This document shows, piece after piece, positions 1-8,301 of a stretch of DNA of 64,000 bases (within the stretch, counting starts at the first letter, position 1; the number at the start of each line of letters is the position of its first letter). A program made the position numbers and the translations under genes. Location: positions 3,100,001 through 3,164,000 of the forward strand of contig NZ_CP117866.1 in NCBI RefSeq assembly GCF_028736035.1. Reading direction: 5' to 3'. Below the pieces are notes generated by a model that saw nothing but the letters and a program-made list of their open reading frames with translations, made no database searches and was not told where the DNA came from. This stretch comes from Streptomyces sp. T12 (lineage in GTDB: Bacteria > Actinomycetota > Actinomycetes > Streptomycetales > Streptomycetaceae).

Positions 1-403
1 TGACGATGCCCATGAGCACGCTCTTGCCGCGGAACTCCGTGCGGGCGAAGCCGTATCCGGCGAGGGCGCTGACCGCCAGCACGACGGCGGTGACGCAGAC
101 CGACACCACCAGGGAGTTGACGAACCAGTTGGTGACGTTGCCGGTCTCCCACAGCGACTTCCACGCCTGGACCGTCCAGACCTTCGGCACCCAGTGCGGC
201 GGGATCTCGGCCGCCTCCGCCTCGGACTTGAGCGAGGTGAGCAGGGCCGCGGCGATCGGCGCCACGAAGACGGCGGAGACGGCGACGCCGATCAGTGTGA
301 GGACGATCTGGCTGGGCGTCCAGGGCTTGCGGGACTTGCTGCGTGCGGTGCGTGCGGTGCGTGCGGTGCGTGCGGTCCGCACAGGCGTCTCGGCGGTGGT
401 CAT
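1..403 (-). CDS. Sugar ABC transporter permease, MalG-type (3' end outside window)
   Basis: Membrane subunit of a carbohydrate ABC importer, moving sugar delivered by the binding protein encoded at 1353-2702. About 134 codons are visible. A short cytoplasmic tail holds a repeated Arg-Thr-Ala motif (four 9-bp units at 342-377), then a first membrane helix at about residues 32-52, then the periplasmic stretch typical of MalG proteins (LLTSLKSEAEA and a WVPKVWT segment). The ATG at 403-401 overlaps the stop of the upstream permease as ATGA, so the two are translationally coupled. The EAA loop would lie beyond the left edge. The family call is firm; the substrate cannot be read from this fragment. 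Confidence 0.88.
   Translation of the reverse strand, partial: MTTAETPVRTARTARTARTARSKSRKPWTPSQIVLTLIGVAVSAVFVAPIAAALLTSLKSEAEAAEIPPHWVPKVWTVQAWKSLWETGNVTNWFVNSLVVSVCVTAVVLAVSALAGYGFARTEFRGKSVLMGIV
342..377. repeat. 9-bp tandem repeat in the permease N-terminus
   Basis: Four units of CGTGCGGTG (the last ending C) run head to tail. On the minus strand they encode repeated Arg-Thr-Ala in the cytoplasmic tail of the MalG-type permease. Because the unit is a multiple of three, copy-number change would keep the frame. Confidence 0.8.
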
Positions 404-1356
404 CGGCCGCCCTCCTCACGGTTGCGCAGCAGCCACATCCGCGCCAGGGCGACGACTGCGATGATCACGAAGAAGATGATGGACATCGCGGAGGCATAGC
501 CCACGCGGTAGCTGGTGAAGCCCTGTTCGAGGGTGTACTGGACGAAGGAGCGGGTGCTGAGCTCCGGTCCCGGCGAGAAGTCCATCATCACGACGGCCTG
601 GTCGAAGAGCTGGAGCGAGGCGAGGATCTGGAGCGCGATCACCAGGCCGGTGATGTTGCGCAGCATCGGCAGCGTGATGTGGACCATGCGGTGCCAGGCG
701 TTCGCGCCGTCCAGTTTCGCGGCCTCGTAGAGGTGGTCGGGGATGCCCTGGAGGGCGGCGAGGTAGAGCAGGAAGCTGAAGCCGACCGTCCACCACAGGG
801 TCTCGATGACGATGGCGAGCATCGCGTACGACTTGTCGGTCAGCCAGGGCGTGTCGAGCCCGAAGGTCTCGTTGATCAGGCCGATGCCCTGGGTGAACAG
901 CCACTGGAACATGTTGGCTGCGACCGTCGAGGGCAGCAGGAACGGCACGAAGAAGCACAGCCGCCACAGCCATTTGCCGCGCTCGATGTTGTGGGCGAGC
1001 ATCGCGAGCAGGAAGGCGAGGACCGTGATGCACGGGACGACCAGCAGCGTGAAGTAGGCGCTGTGGCCGAGCGCGTCCCACATCGCCGAGTCGTTCAGGG
1101 CCTCGCGGTAGTTGTCGAGGCCGACGAAGCTCGCGCCCTCGCCGGAGATGTTGGCGTCCGTGAAGCTGAGCCAGACGCCGCGCAGCAGCGGCCAGATCAC
1201 GAACAGCACGAAGAGCGCCAGGAACGGGGCGACGAACCAGCCGCCGTGCTGGAAGCCCTGCTTGCGGCGGAGGGTCGCGGTGGCGGTCGCCGTCCTGGCG
1301 CGCGACGGCGCGACGACGGTCTGGGCGCTGGTCGTCATGTGAGCGCTGGTCGTCAT
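400..1356 (-). CDS. Sugar ABC transporter permease, MalF-type
   Basis: Partner permease of a carbohydrate ABC importer, 318 aa, six predicted membrane helices. Visible hallmarks are the opening helix FVAPFLALFVLFVIWPLL, a periplasmic FVGLDNYREAL segment, and the EAA loop YEAAKLDGANAWHRMVHITLP that contacts the ATPase. The ATG at 1356 is preferred because a GGGAGG ribosome site sits 8 nt upstream and the codon overlaps the binding-protein stop (ATGA). An in-frame ATG at 1338 lies in an 18-bp near-duplication of the first codons (Met-Thr-Thr-Ser-Ala twice). It overlaps the next permease by 4 bp. No ATPase gene is nearby; in Streptomyces such importers often share the MsiK ATPase. Confidence 0.93.
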   Translation of the reverse strand: MTTSAHMTTSAQTVVAPSRARTATATATLRRKQGFQHGGWFVAPFLALFVLFVIWPLLRGVWLSFTDANISGEGASFVGLDNYREALNDSAMWDALGHSAYFTLLVVPCITVLAFLLAMLAHNIERGKWLWRLCFFVPFLLPSTVAANMFQWLFTQGIGLINETFGLDTPWLTDKSYAMLAIVIETLWWTVGFSFLLYLAALQGIPDHLYEAAKLDGANAWHRMVHITLPMLRNITGLVIALQILASLQLFDQAVVMMDFSPGPELSTRSFVQYTLEQGFTSYRVGYASAMSIIFFVIIAVVALARMWLLRNREEGGR

Positions 1357-2702
1357 GCGACCGCACCTCCCTGCGCAGCGGTCCTGCCGTCCATCGGGTT
1401 CTTCGAGGCGAGGAGCTTGGTGAGGTGTTTCTTCATCGTCCTCGCGACCGCAGCCGGCCCCGCGGAACCCATGGTCGAGGAGACGACGACCGGGCCGAGG
1501 TCCTGGGCGAGGACGCCGGTGGAGCCCGCGAACCACACCTTCGGCTCGGTGGCCTGGTGGTCCATGGCGCTCACGTACTCGTTCTGCGGGGCGAGCTTCT
1601 TGTACGCGTCCGTGGAGAGCGTCGGCGTGTACGCGGGGATGTGACCGCCGGCCGCCCACTGGAGGGCGTGCTTGACGACGTACGCGGCCAGTTCGTGCGC
1701 GCCCTCGTTGGTGGCGCCGCCGCGGCCCGACTGGTGCGGCAGGACGAAGGCGTGCGACTCGGCGTGGGTGGCCTGCTTGCCGAAGACGGGTGGCAGCGGG
1801 GTCGCGCCGTAGTCGAGCTTCGCGCCGGAGAAGACCGGCACCGACCAGTTGCCCTCCCAGGTGAAGGGGGCGCCGTTGATGAACTGCTCGCCGGTGGGGG
1901 CGCCGGGGATGACGTACCCGTCGGTGACGTGCCGGCGCAGGAACTCCAGGACCTGGGTGGCCTTGTCGGCGTCGAAGAGGACCTCGGTGTTGTCGTCGTT
2001 GAACCACTGGCCGCCGAGCTGGGTGTAGAAGGCGACGAAGAACCACCACTGGAAGTTCTGGTCGTTGGTCCACAGACCGATCGTCTGGAGCCCCTTCTTC
2101 TGGGCGGCCTTGGCCTTCTTCAGGACCTCGAACCACTCGTCGGTGGAGGTGACCGGGATCATCCGGCCGTCGTCGCCGAGCAGGTCCGCCTTCTTCAGCA
2201 CGTCCCTGCGGTAGAAGCAGAGCTGGACGTGGATGTCGAGCGGGAGGGCGTAGAGCTTGCCGTCGATGACGCCGCGGTTCCACAGGGCGGGGTTGAAGTC
2301 CTCCTGCCGCACGCCGTATCTGGCGAGCAGGTCGACGTCCCACGGGTCGAGGAGGCGGCCCGGCGAGAAGCCGGTGACCCGGCCCATGTGCATGACGCCG
2401 AGCTCGGGGGCGCGGTTTCCGGCCGCCGCCATGGCGAGCTTGGTGTAGAAGGGGTTGCCCCACTGGAGGGTGGAGTCCTTCACGTCGATGTCCGGAGTGG
2501 CTTTCCGGAAGGCGTCCAGCATCGCGATCATGTTGGCGCCGTCGCCGCCGCTGAAGAGGTTCCAGTAGCGCACCCGTGTGTCTGCGCCGGAGGCGAGTGC
2601 GTCTGCGCCGGTGCCGAGCGCGGCGAAGCCGAAGCTGCCGGCCACCGCCAAGCCGCCTGCTGTGGCCAGAAGTTGCCTACGGTTCAGGCCAGGTCGTCCC
2701 AT
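1353..2702 (-). CDS. Extracellular sugar-binding protein of ABC transporter (family 1)
   Basis: Captures a sugar or oligosaccharide outside the membrane and hands it to the two permeases downstream; 449 aa. The N-terminus has twin arginines (LNRRQLLATAGG) followed by a hydrophobic stretch and an Ala-rich cleavage region, consistent with Tat or Sec export. No clear lipobox is seen. The mature part begins VRYWNLFSGGDGANM, the usual family 1 solute-binding start, and ends with the MDHQATEPKVWF and MKKHLTKLLASK segments of such proteins. It is first in a three-gene operon, with operator-like palindromes at 2717-2732 and 2765-2776. The exact ligand is unknown. Confidence 0.92.
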   Translation of the reverse strand: MGRPGLNRRQLLATAGGLAVAGSFGFAALGTGADALASGADTRVRYWNLFSGGDGANMIAMLDAFRKATPDIDVKDSTLQWGNPFYTKLAMAAAGNRAPELGVMHMGRVTGFSPGRLLDPWDVDLLARYGVRQEDFNPALWNRGVIDGKLYALPLDIHVQLCFYRRDVLKKADLLGDDGRMIPVTSTDEWFEVLKKAKAAQKKGLQTIGLWTNDQNFQWWFFVAFYTQLGGQWFNDDNTEVLFDADKATQVLEFLRRHVTDGYVIPGAPTGEQFINGAPFTWEGNWSVPVFSGAKLDYGATPLPPVFGKQATHAESHAFVLPHQSGRGGATNEGAHELAAYVVKHALQWAAGGHIPAYTPTLSTDAYKKLAPQNEYVSAMDHQATEPKVWFAGSTGVLAQDLGPVVVSSTMGSAGPAAVARTMKKHLTKLLASKNPMDGRTAAQGGAVA

Positions 2703-2716
2703 TCCCTGCCCTTACT

Positions 2717-2732
2717 GTTCGAGATATCGAAT
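2717..2732. promoter_or_regulatory. Inverted repeat TTCGA-N4-TCGAA upstream of the sugar ABC operon
   Basis: GTTCGAGATATCGAAT contains a 5-bp inverted repeat with a 4-bp spacer, 15 bp before the binding-protein start. Its left half GTTCGAGAT recurs exactly at 8042-8050 in the leader of the iclR gene. This suggests, but does not show, that the IclR protein binds both. Confidence 0.4.
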
Positions 2733-2764
2733 TGTGCACGTAACTTCGGACGGGACCGTAGGGT

Positions 2765-2776
2765 GAAAGCGCTTTC
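2765..2776. promoter_or_regulatory. Perfect palindrome GAAAGCGCTTTC, LacI-family-type operator
   Basis: A 12-bp perfect palindrome with a central CG lies about 60 bp upstream of the binding-protein start on the promoter side. LacI/GalR-family sugar repressors typically bind such CG-centred palindromes. No lacI-type gene is in the window, so the regulator would act from elsewhere. Confidence 0.5.
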
Positions 2777-3048
2777 TAGTCAATGGGTCGTGCACGAATT
2801 CCGAGCAGCGCCCGAGCCCTGAGCGTCCCTCGCGGAGTCGACTACGGATTCGGCAACGCCCCTAAGGGGCGCGGGGAACTGCGCGACCAGCCACAACGGC
2901 CCCGCAGACGACCGACGACCCGATCCCGGCCCCACCCGCGGAGCGCTTCGTTCCCGGTTGAACAACGGTCGCCGGATCGCATGACGCGGACACTTCGGGT
3001 CGCATAGGCTCGAACAGCCCGCCGAGCGGCGGGGGAACAGGGGATGCG

Positions 3049-3669
3049 ATGGACATCGCGGGCGCGCGCCAGAGGGCGGCCCGGGTCGCTTCGGCGCTAC
3101 GGCTGCGGCGCTCTCCCGCCGCCTCCGCAATGCGCGACCTGGCCTCCGATCTGAGCGCCGCCGTACGGGCCAGACCCCACCCCCCGGCCGACGTACGCGC
3201 GTTGTGCCGCGCGCTGTGCGCGGAGATGAGCGCGCGGCGCGGCGGGCGACCCGTCGAGCTGCGCTTCGAGCGGTTCCCGGACGAGATCGAAGTGACCGGA
3301 CTGTGGGTGGAGTTCCAGGACTTCGACCTGGTCATCGTCGAGGAGCGGGCCGAGGCGATGCAGCAGCTGGTCATCCTCGGCCATGAGCTGTGGCACCTGC
3401 ACGCCGGGCACGGCCACGACCACACGGCCGGTCACGCCCCCACGGCGGCCGCGCACGCCCTCGCCGAGCGGCCCGGGTGGCCGGACATCGCCCTCGCGGT
3501 GGCCGCCCGCGACGGCTCCCGGCAGCGGGACGAGGCCGAGGCCGACGACTTCGGGCACCGGCTGGCCGCCGCCTTCCGGCCGCTGCTGTCGGGGCAGCGG
3601 CCGGACACGCCGCTCGGGCCGGTGCAGCGTTCGCTGGGCTATCGCGGCGGCGGGAGGGCGGCGCGGTGA
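3049..3669 (+). CDS. ImmA/IrrE-like HExxH metallopeptidase
   Basis: 206 aa protein with a zinc-peptidase motif in ILGHELWHLHAGH: H112-E113 and H116 give HExxH, and later acidic residues (DEAEADDF) could supply the third ligand. ImmA/IrrE peptidases usually cleave DNA-bound XRE or TetR repressors, or act as the toxin-like half of a pair. In Streptomyces this subtype is usually found beside a MAB_1171c-type membrane protein, as here: its TGA overlaps the next start codon (GTGA). No XRE gene is adjacent, so the usual substrate regulator is missing from this locus. The ATG at 3049 follows a GGGGAACAGGGG purine stretch. Substrate unknown. Confidence 0.75.
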   Translation: MDIAGARQRAARVASALRLRRSPAASAMRDLASDLSAAVRARPHPPADVRALCRALCAEMSARRGGRPVELRFERFPDEIEVTGLWVEFQDFDLVIVEERAEAMQQLVILGHELWHLHAGHGHDHTAGHAPTAAAHALAERPGWPDIALAVAARDGSRQRDEAEADDFGHRLAAAFRPLLSGQRPDTPLGPVQRSLGYRGGGRAAR

Positions 3670-4895
3670 CCGGGCTGGCCATGGACCCCGCCGGATTCCT
3701 CGGCGAGATCTACATATCGTTCTGGATCCCGACCGTCGTCCTGACCGCCGCCCTGGCGATCAAACTGCCCACCATCATCCGGCTCTGGCGGGACCCGCTG
3801 CTGCGCGCGGTCGGCGGCCTGCTGCTGCTCGCCTGTGCCGTGTTCGTCTTCGCGGCTCCGGCGACGATCGCCTGGGTCAACCGCGTCACGGGCGTCCCGA
3901 ACATCGCGGCGCCCCTGGTGTACTCCCTGCTCACCGCGTTCTGCGGCTCCTGTCTGCTGCTGATCATCGCCTGGCGCAACGGCCTGTCCGACCGGTCCGC
4001 CGAGACCCGCCGCGCCATGCGCCTGGTCGTCTGCGCCTACTCGGGTGTGGTCGTCGCGCTGTGGGTGCTGTTCGCCCTCGCGGACGCGCCGGTGGAGCGG
4101 GTGCGGGACCTGGACACGTACTACGCCAACACGCCGTTCATGCGCGAGGAGACGCTGCTCTATCTGCTCGCGCACTGCACGGCCGTCCTCATCACGTCCC
4201 GGCTGATCTGGAACTGGGTGCGCACCGAGGGCCTCGACGCCTGGCTGCGCTGGGGACTGGTGTTCCTGGGCGTCGGCTACGGCCTCAACCTCATCTTCGA
4301 CGCCGCCAAGCTGACCGCCGTCGCCGCCCGCTGGACGGACCACGACCTGGACTGGCTGAGCACCGACCTCGCGCCGCCCGTCGCCGCCCTGTCCGCCATC
4401 CTGATCGCGGTCGGCTTCATCCTCCCGCACGCCGGCCAGTACCTGCACGACCGCTGGCAGCTGCGCCTGGCCCACCACCGACTGCGGCCCCTGTACCTGC
4501 TGATGAAGACCGTCAACGGCTCCGGCGTGCGGTTCATGCTGCACGCCACCCCGGAGTTGCGGCTGATCCGCCGCGAGACCTTCATCCGCGACGTCCTGCT
4601 GCCGCTGGCCCGGCACATCGACGAGGACCTGCGCAGGCGGTCGTACGACGCCGCGCTCGCCCTCGGCTTTCCGCCCTCCCGGGCGAAAGCGCTGGCCGCC
4701 GCCGTGACCATCCAGGACGCCGTGCACCGCAGAAGCCGGGCCCCGGCCGACGGCAACGGCACGGGCGGCCCCGACACCACGGACCTCCTCCAGGAGATCG
4801 GGGCCGTCTCCCGAGCCCTCCGCCATCCCGCCGACATCGAGGCGGTCCGTGCCCGTACGGCCGCCCCAGCACAGAACGTGCCCGTACATGACTGA
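3666..4895 (+). CDS. MAB_1171c-type membrane protein (DUF6545-like)
   Basis: 409 aa. Roughly seven hydrophobic segments fill the first 260 residues, beginning ISFWIPTVVLTAALAIKLP and LLLLACAVFVFAAPATIAWV, followed by a cytoplasmic C-terminal domain starting near HDRWQLRLAHHRLRPLYLLM. This 7TM-plus-soluble-tail layout and the partnership with an HExxH peptidase match the family called MAB_1171c putative transporters; transport has not been shown. I chose the GTG at 3666 because it overlaps the upstream stop; an ATG at 3681 is possible. It overlaps the oxidoreductase gene by 8 bp. Confidence 0.72.
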   Translation: MTGLAMDPAGFLGEIYISFWIPTVVLTAALAIKLPTIIRLWRDPLLRAVGGLLLLACAVFVFAAPATIAWVNRVTGVPNIAAPLVYSLLTAFCGSCLLLIIAWRNGLSDRSAETRRAMRLVVCAYSGVVVALWVLFALADAPVERVRDLDTYYANTPFMREETLLYLLAHCTAVLITSRLIWNWVRTEGLDAWLRWGLVFLGVGYGLNLIFDAAKLTAVAARWTDHDLDWLSTDLAPPVAALSAILIAVGFILPHAGQYLHDRWQLRLAHHRLRPLYLLMKTVNGSGVRFMLHATPELRLIRRETFIRDVLLPLARHIDEDLRRRSYDAALALGFPPSRAKALAAAVTIQDAVHRRSRAPADGNGTGGPDTTDLLQEIGAVSRALRHPADIEAVRARTAAPAQNVPVHD

Positions 4896-6282
4896 ACGCA
4901 CCACCACCGCCGTCGTCCTCGGCGGCTCCCTCGCCGGTCTGCTCGCGGCCCGCGCGCTGGCCGACGTCGCCGACCACGTCACCGTCGTGGAACGCGACGT
5001 GCTGCCGGCCGGCCCCGAGCCGCGCAAGGGCCTGCCGCAGGCCCGGCACGTCCACCAGCTGTGGTCGGGCGGGGCGCATGCCATGGAGGAGCTGCTGCCG
5101 GGCATCGTCGGACGGCTGCGGGACGCGGGGGCGCACCGGCTGCCGGTGACCACGGACATGGTGGCGCTGTCGCCGTACGGCTGGTACCGGCGGTGGGCCG
5201 AGTCGCACCACATGCTGCTGTGCAGCCGGGACCTGCTGGACGCGACGGTGCGGGCGGCCGTCCTCGCCGACGAGCGCATCGAGGTCGTGCAGGGCGCCGA
5301 GGTGCTCGGGCCGGTCGGCACGGACGCGGCGGTGACGGGCGTACGGATCCGACCGCAGGACTCCCCCGAACGGACCCTGTCGGCCGACCTGGTCGTCGAC
5401 GCCACGGGACGCGGTTCGCGCACGGCCGGCTGGCTGACCGACCTCGGCCTGCCGGCGGTCGAGCGGCGTGAGGTCAACTCCGGGGTGGCGTACGCGAGTC
5501 GGGTGTTCCGGGCGCCCGAGGCGGCGCGGGAGGCGTTCCCGGTCGTCAACGTCCAGCCGGACCCGCGCGCCGGAAAGCCCGGGTGCGGGGGCGTGCTGCT
5601 GCCCATCGAGGACGGGCAGTGGATCGTCACCCTGTTCGGGTCGCGGGGCGGCGAACCGCCCACCGGGGCCGAGGACTTCGTGCGGTACGCGCGGGAGGAG
5701 CTGAGGCATCCCGTCATCGCCGAACTGCTCGCGCACGCCGAGCCGTTGACCGACGTGGCGTACACCCGGACGACCGCCAACCGCCGCCACTACTACGAGC
5801 GGATGCCTGTCTGGCCCGAAAACTTCGCCGTGCTCGGGGACGCCCTGTGCGCGCTCAACCCGATCTACGGGCACGGGATGTCGGTCGCGGCCCAGGGCGC
5901 GGTCGCCCTGCGGGACGTGATACGGCGTCAGGGCTGGGGCTCGGCCGGTCTGTCCCGGCGGATCCAGCAGGCGGTGGCGCGACCGGCGTCGGCGGCGTGG
6001 GACCTGGCCCTGGGGATGGACGTGTTCTATCCCGGGGCGACGGAGAACGGCCCCACCCTGCGCGACCGGTTGCTGGCGGCGTACGTGGGCCGCCTGCTGC
6101 ACACGGCCACCGGGAACGGGCGGATCGCTCGGCGGGTCACGGATGTCACGTCGCTGGAGCGGGGCGCCGAGGTGCTGCTCGCACCGTCCGTGCTGCTGGC
6201 GGCGCTGGTCGGCCCGCTCAAGCCGGCGTTGAGCGGGCCGCCGTTGACGGCGGAGGAGCGTAAGGCGGCGGGGTTGGGTTAG
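4888..6282 (+). CDS. FAD-dependent oxidoreductase / monooxygenase-like protein
   Basis: 464 aa flavoprotein of the p-hydroxybenzoate hydroxylase fold. The N-terminal dinucleotide motif is VVLGGSLAGLLAARAL with the acidic strand end VTVVERD. A conserved DATGRGSRT follows mid-protein, and the FAD ribityl motif GDALCALNPIYGHGMS is near residue 325. It resembles epoxidase-type proteins that use FAD and O2, but the substrate is not readable. The ATG at 4888 lies inside the end of the MAB_1171c gene (8-bp overlap), so peptidase, membrane protein and oxidoreductase form one unit. Confidence 0.82.
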   Translation: MTERTTTAVVLGGSLAGLLAARALADVADHVTVVERDVLPAGPEPRKGLPQARHVHQLWSGGAHAMEELLPGIVGRLRDAGAHRLPVTTDMVALSPYGWYRRWAESHHMLLCSRDLLDATVRAAVLADERIEVVQGAEVLGPVGTDAAVTGVRIRPQDSPERTLSADLVVDATGRGSRTAGWLTDLGLPAVERREVNSGVAYASRVFRAPEAAREAFPVVNVQPDPRAGKPGCGGVLLPIEDGQWIVTLFGSRGGEPPTGAEDFVRYAREELRHPVIAELLAHAEPLTDVAYTRTTANRRHYYERMPVWPENFAVLGDALCALNPIYGHGMSVAAQGAVALRDVIRRQGWGSAGLSRRIQQAVARPASAAWDLALGMDVFYPGATENGPTLRDRLLAAYVGRLLHTATGNGRIARRVTDVTSLERGAEVLLAPSVLLAALVGPLKPALSGPPLTAEERKAAGLG

Positions 6283-6323
6283 GCGGGGTGCGGCAGGCGC
6301 GGTGGGCCGGTGCGGTGGGCCGG

Positions 6324-6348
6324 TGCGGGCGGGGGTGACCCGCCCGCA
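6324..6348. terminator. Hairpin between convergent genes
   Basis: A perfect 10-bp stem (TGCGGGCGGG pairing with CCCGCCCGCA) with a 5-nt loop sits between the convergent oxidoreductase and SMP-30 genes. It could stop transcription from both sides. There is no strong T-tract, which is common in Streptomyces. Confidence 0.55.
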
Positions 6349-6375
6349 GCTCCTCAGCCTCCGCAGCTCCGCTGG

Positions 6376-7236
6376 TCAGCCCGCGAACGCCGGTTGCGCG
6401 AGGCCCTTCCCCGCCCCCGGCACCACGAACACCGACCCCGCCAGCGGAGGCGGTGACGCCAGTCCGACGCGGGCCGTCGTGATGTAGAGGTCGGTCAGGT
6501 CGGGCCCGGCGAACGCGCACGCCGTCACCCGGGGCACCGGAAGCGGGATCACCCGGTCCAGCTCGCCGTCCGGCGTGTAGCGACGTACGGCCGAGCCCTC
6601 CCACAGGGCCACCCACACGCACCCCTCGGCGTCCACGGTGAGCCCGTCGGGGAACCCGGCGCCGTCCTCGATCTCGACCAGCGGCCGCCGGTTCACGGCC
6701 CGGCCGTCGGCGTGGTCGAAGACGTCGACGCGCCGCGTCGGCGAGTCGATGTAGTACATGAGGCTGCCGTCCGGGCTCCAGCCGGTGCCGTTGCTCACGG
6801 CCACGTCGTCGAGGACCACCTCGACCGAGCCGTCACCGGTGACCCGGGACAGGGTGCCGCCGCCCGGCGCCTCGTCGTAGCGCATGGTGCCCGCCCACAG
6901 GGAGCCGTCGGGGGCCACGGCGGCGTCGTTGGCGCGGCGGCCGGGGACGGGCTCGTGGTGCAGCCAGCGGAAGGTGTCGTCCGGGTCCAGCAGTCCCACG
7001 CCGTCCCGGAGGTTGAGGACGAGGCCGCCGCCGGCGCGCGGCTTGACGGCGCCGATGTGCTGCGGGGCCGTACGGACCGAGCGCCGCCCGGAGACGGGGT
7101 CGTAGGTGTGGATCCGGGACCCCAGGATGTCGATCCAGACGAGCCGCCCGCTCTCCGGATCCCAGGTCGGCCCCTCACCGAGCTCGGCCTCCGCCTGGAC
7201 GGCCACCTCGTACGCGGTGTCGCCACGCTCCGTCAT
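6376..7236 (-). CDS. SMP-30/gluconolactonase family protein
   Basis: 286 aa six-bladed beta-propeller lactonase. Family landmarks are ELGEGPTWDPESGRLVWIDI with the metal-binding Glu, RANDAAVAPDGSLWAGTM with the conserved Asn-Asp, and SNGTGWSPDGSLMYYIDS followed by GFPDGLTVDAEGCVWVALW. Members hydrolyse sugar lactones such as L-arabinono- or gluconolactone using a divalent metal. The ATG at 7236 overlaps the IclR stop (ATGA), so it is coupled to its probable regulator. With the sugar ABC operon nearby, a role in oxidative sugar catabolism is a reasonable inference. Confidence 0.88.
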   Translation of the reverse strand: MTERGDTAYEVAVQAEAELGEGPTWDPESGRLVWIDILGSRIHTYDPVSGRRSVRTAPQHIGAVKPRAGGGLVLNLRDGVGLLDPDDTFRWLHHEPVPGRRANDAAVAPDGSLWAGTMRYDEAPGGGTLSRVTGDGSVEVVLDDVAVSNGTGWSPDGSLMYYIDSPTRRVDVFDHADGRAVNRRPLVEIEDGAGFPDGLTVDAEGCVWVALWEGSAVRRYTPDGELDRVIPLPVPRVTACAFAGPDLTDLYITTARVGLASPPPLAGSVFVVPGAGKGLAQPAFAG

Positions 7237-8006
7237 GCCACGCTCCGGTGTCCGAGACGCTCCGACAGTTCGGCGGCACCCTTGGCGGCGAGCTGCTCCA
7301 GCTCGACGCGCCGGTCGTCGCTCCAGCGGATCATGGGGACGGAGATGGAGAGGGCGGCGACGACCTGCCCGGCCCGGTCCCGCACCGGAGCGGCCACGCA
7401 CGACACGTCCGGGTTGGACTCCCGCCGTTCGACGGCGATCCCCCGCTCCCGAATCTCCGCAAGGGCCTCGCGCAGGGCGACCGGGTCGGTGATGCTGTTC
7501 GGTGTCATGCCGACGAGCTCGGCCCCGTCCGGGACGCGTGCGGTGAGCTCGGGCTCGGGAAGGGAGGCCAGCAGCATCTTGCCGACCGATGTGCAGTGCG
7601 CGGGCAGGCGGCGGCCGGCGGCGGACACCATCCGCACCGCGTGGGTCGAGTCGACCTTGGCGATGTAGATGACGTCGGTGCCCTCCAGGATCGCCACGTG
7701 CACGGTCTCGTCACAGGTCTCGGCGACGGACCGGGCGACCTGCTGCCCCTCGGCCGCGAGGTCGAGCTGCTCGGCGTATCGGCTGCCGAGCTGGTAGGGC
7801 CGCACACCGAGGCGGTACCGTCCGGGCTGACCCGGTACCTGGACGATGTACGACCGGGCGGCGAGCGTGGTGACCAGTTCGTGCACGGTGGTGCGCGGCA
7901 GCTGGAGCTTGCGCACGATGTCAGGGGCGGAGAGCGTGCCGTCCCCGTCGAGGAAGAGCTCGAGAATGTCGAGAGCTCGGGTCACGGCTGGTACGAGGCG
8001 TCCCAC
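7233..8006 (-). CDS. IclR-family transcriptional regulator
   Basis: 257 aa. The N-terminal winged helix (residues about 5-70) includes AVTRALDILELF and IVRKLQLPRTTVHELVTTLAARSYI. The C-terminal effector domain carries the family signatures YIAKVDSTHAVRMVSAAGRRLPAHCTSVGKMLLA and the ESNPDVSCVAAPVRD/ALSISVP region with the usual Cys. Effectors are typically small acids or sugar derivatives. It precedes and overlaps the SMP-30 gene, so it probably controls that gene and itself. Its leader carries GTTCGAGAT, also present before the sugar ABC operon. Confidence 0.93.
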   Translation of the reverse strand: MGRLVPAVTRALDILELFLDGDGTLSAPDIVRKLQLPRTTVHELVTTLAARSYIVQVPGQPGRYRLGVRPYQLGSRYAEQLDLAAEGQQVARSVAETCDETVHVAILEGTDVIYIAKVDSTHAVRMVSAAGRRLPAHCTSVGKMLLASLPEPELTARVPDGAELVGMTPNSITDPVALREALAEIRERGIAVERRESNPDVSCVAAPVRDRAGQVVAALSISVPMIRWSDDRRVELEQLAAKGAAELSERLGHRSVA

Positions 8007-8041
8007 GTCCGGCCCCCTCCCTTGGGTGTCAGTGAGGCTGC

Positions 8042-8076
8042 GTTCGAGATTTCAACAGCCGATCGGAATAACGAAC
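8042..8076. promoter_or_regulatory. Candidate IclR operator in the iclR leader
   Basis: GTTCGAGATTTCAAC (8042-8056) is a diverged inverted repeat, and GTTCG (8042-8046) is mirrored by CGAAC (8072-8076). It lies 36-70 bp upstream of the iclR start, where autoregulation would occur. It shares the 9-mer GTTCGAGAT with 2717-2725. Confidence 0.4.
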
Positions 8077-8301
8077 ACAGGCTACTCAAAATACGTTTGC
8101 CCCGGCAATGGGCGTGCGATGCCTTGCTCCCGTTTACGGGCTCCCGGAGTCGGCGTATCGTGCCAGATATGAGCCCTACGGGCGAAATGTACGGCGTACA
8201 TTTGCATGTGAGCCAGAACAAAAGAGCCGGTTTCCCACACCCGAGCCCTCCCCCGGCGAGCAGCCGGGTATCCCGCGCGACCAGCACAAAGGGGCGTCGT
8301 C

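Noticed and set aside
400..2463. A 687-codon minus-strand frame apparently fusing a long N-terminus to the MalF permease
   Set aside because: The first 350 codons are the wrong frame of the binding-protein gene; only the part from 1356 is permease.
3639..5780. A 713-codon frame antisense to the membrane protein and oxidoreductase
   Set aside because: Composition is typical of antisense shadows and the sense frames carry clear motifs.
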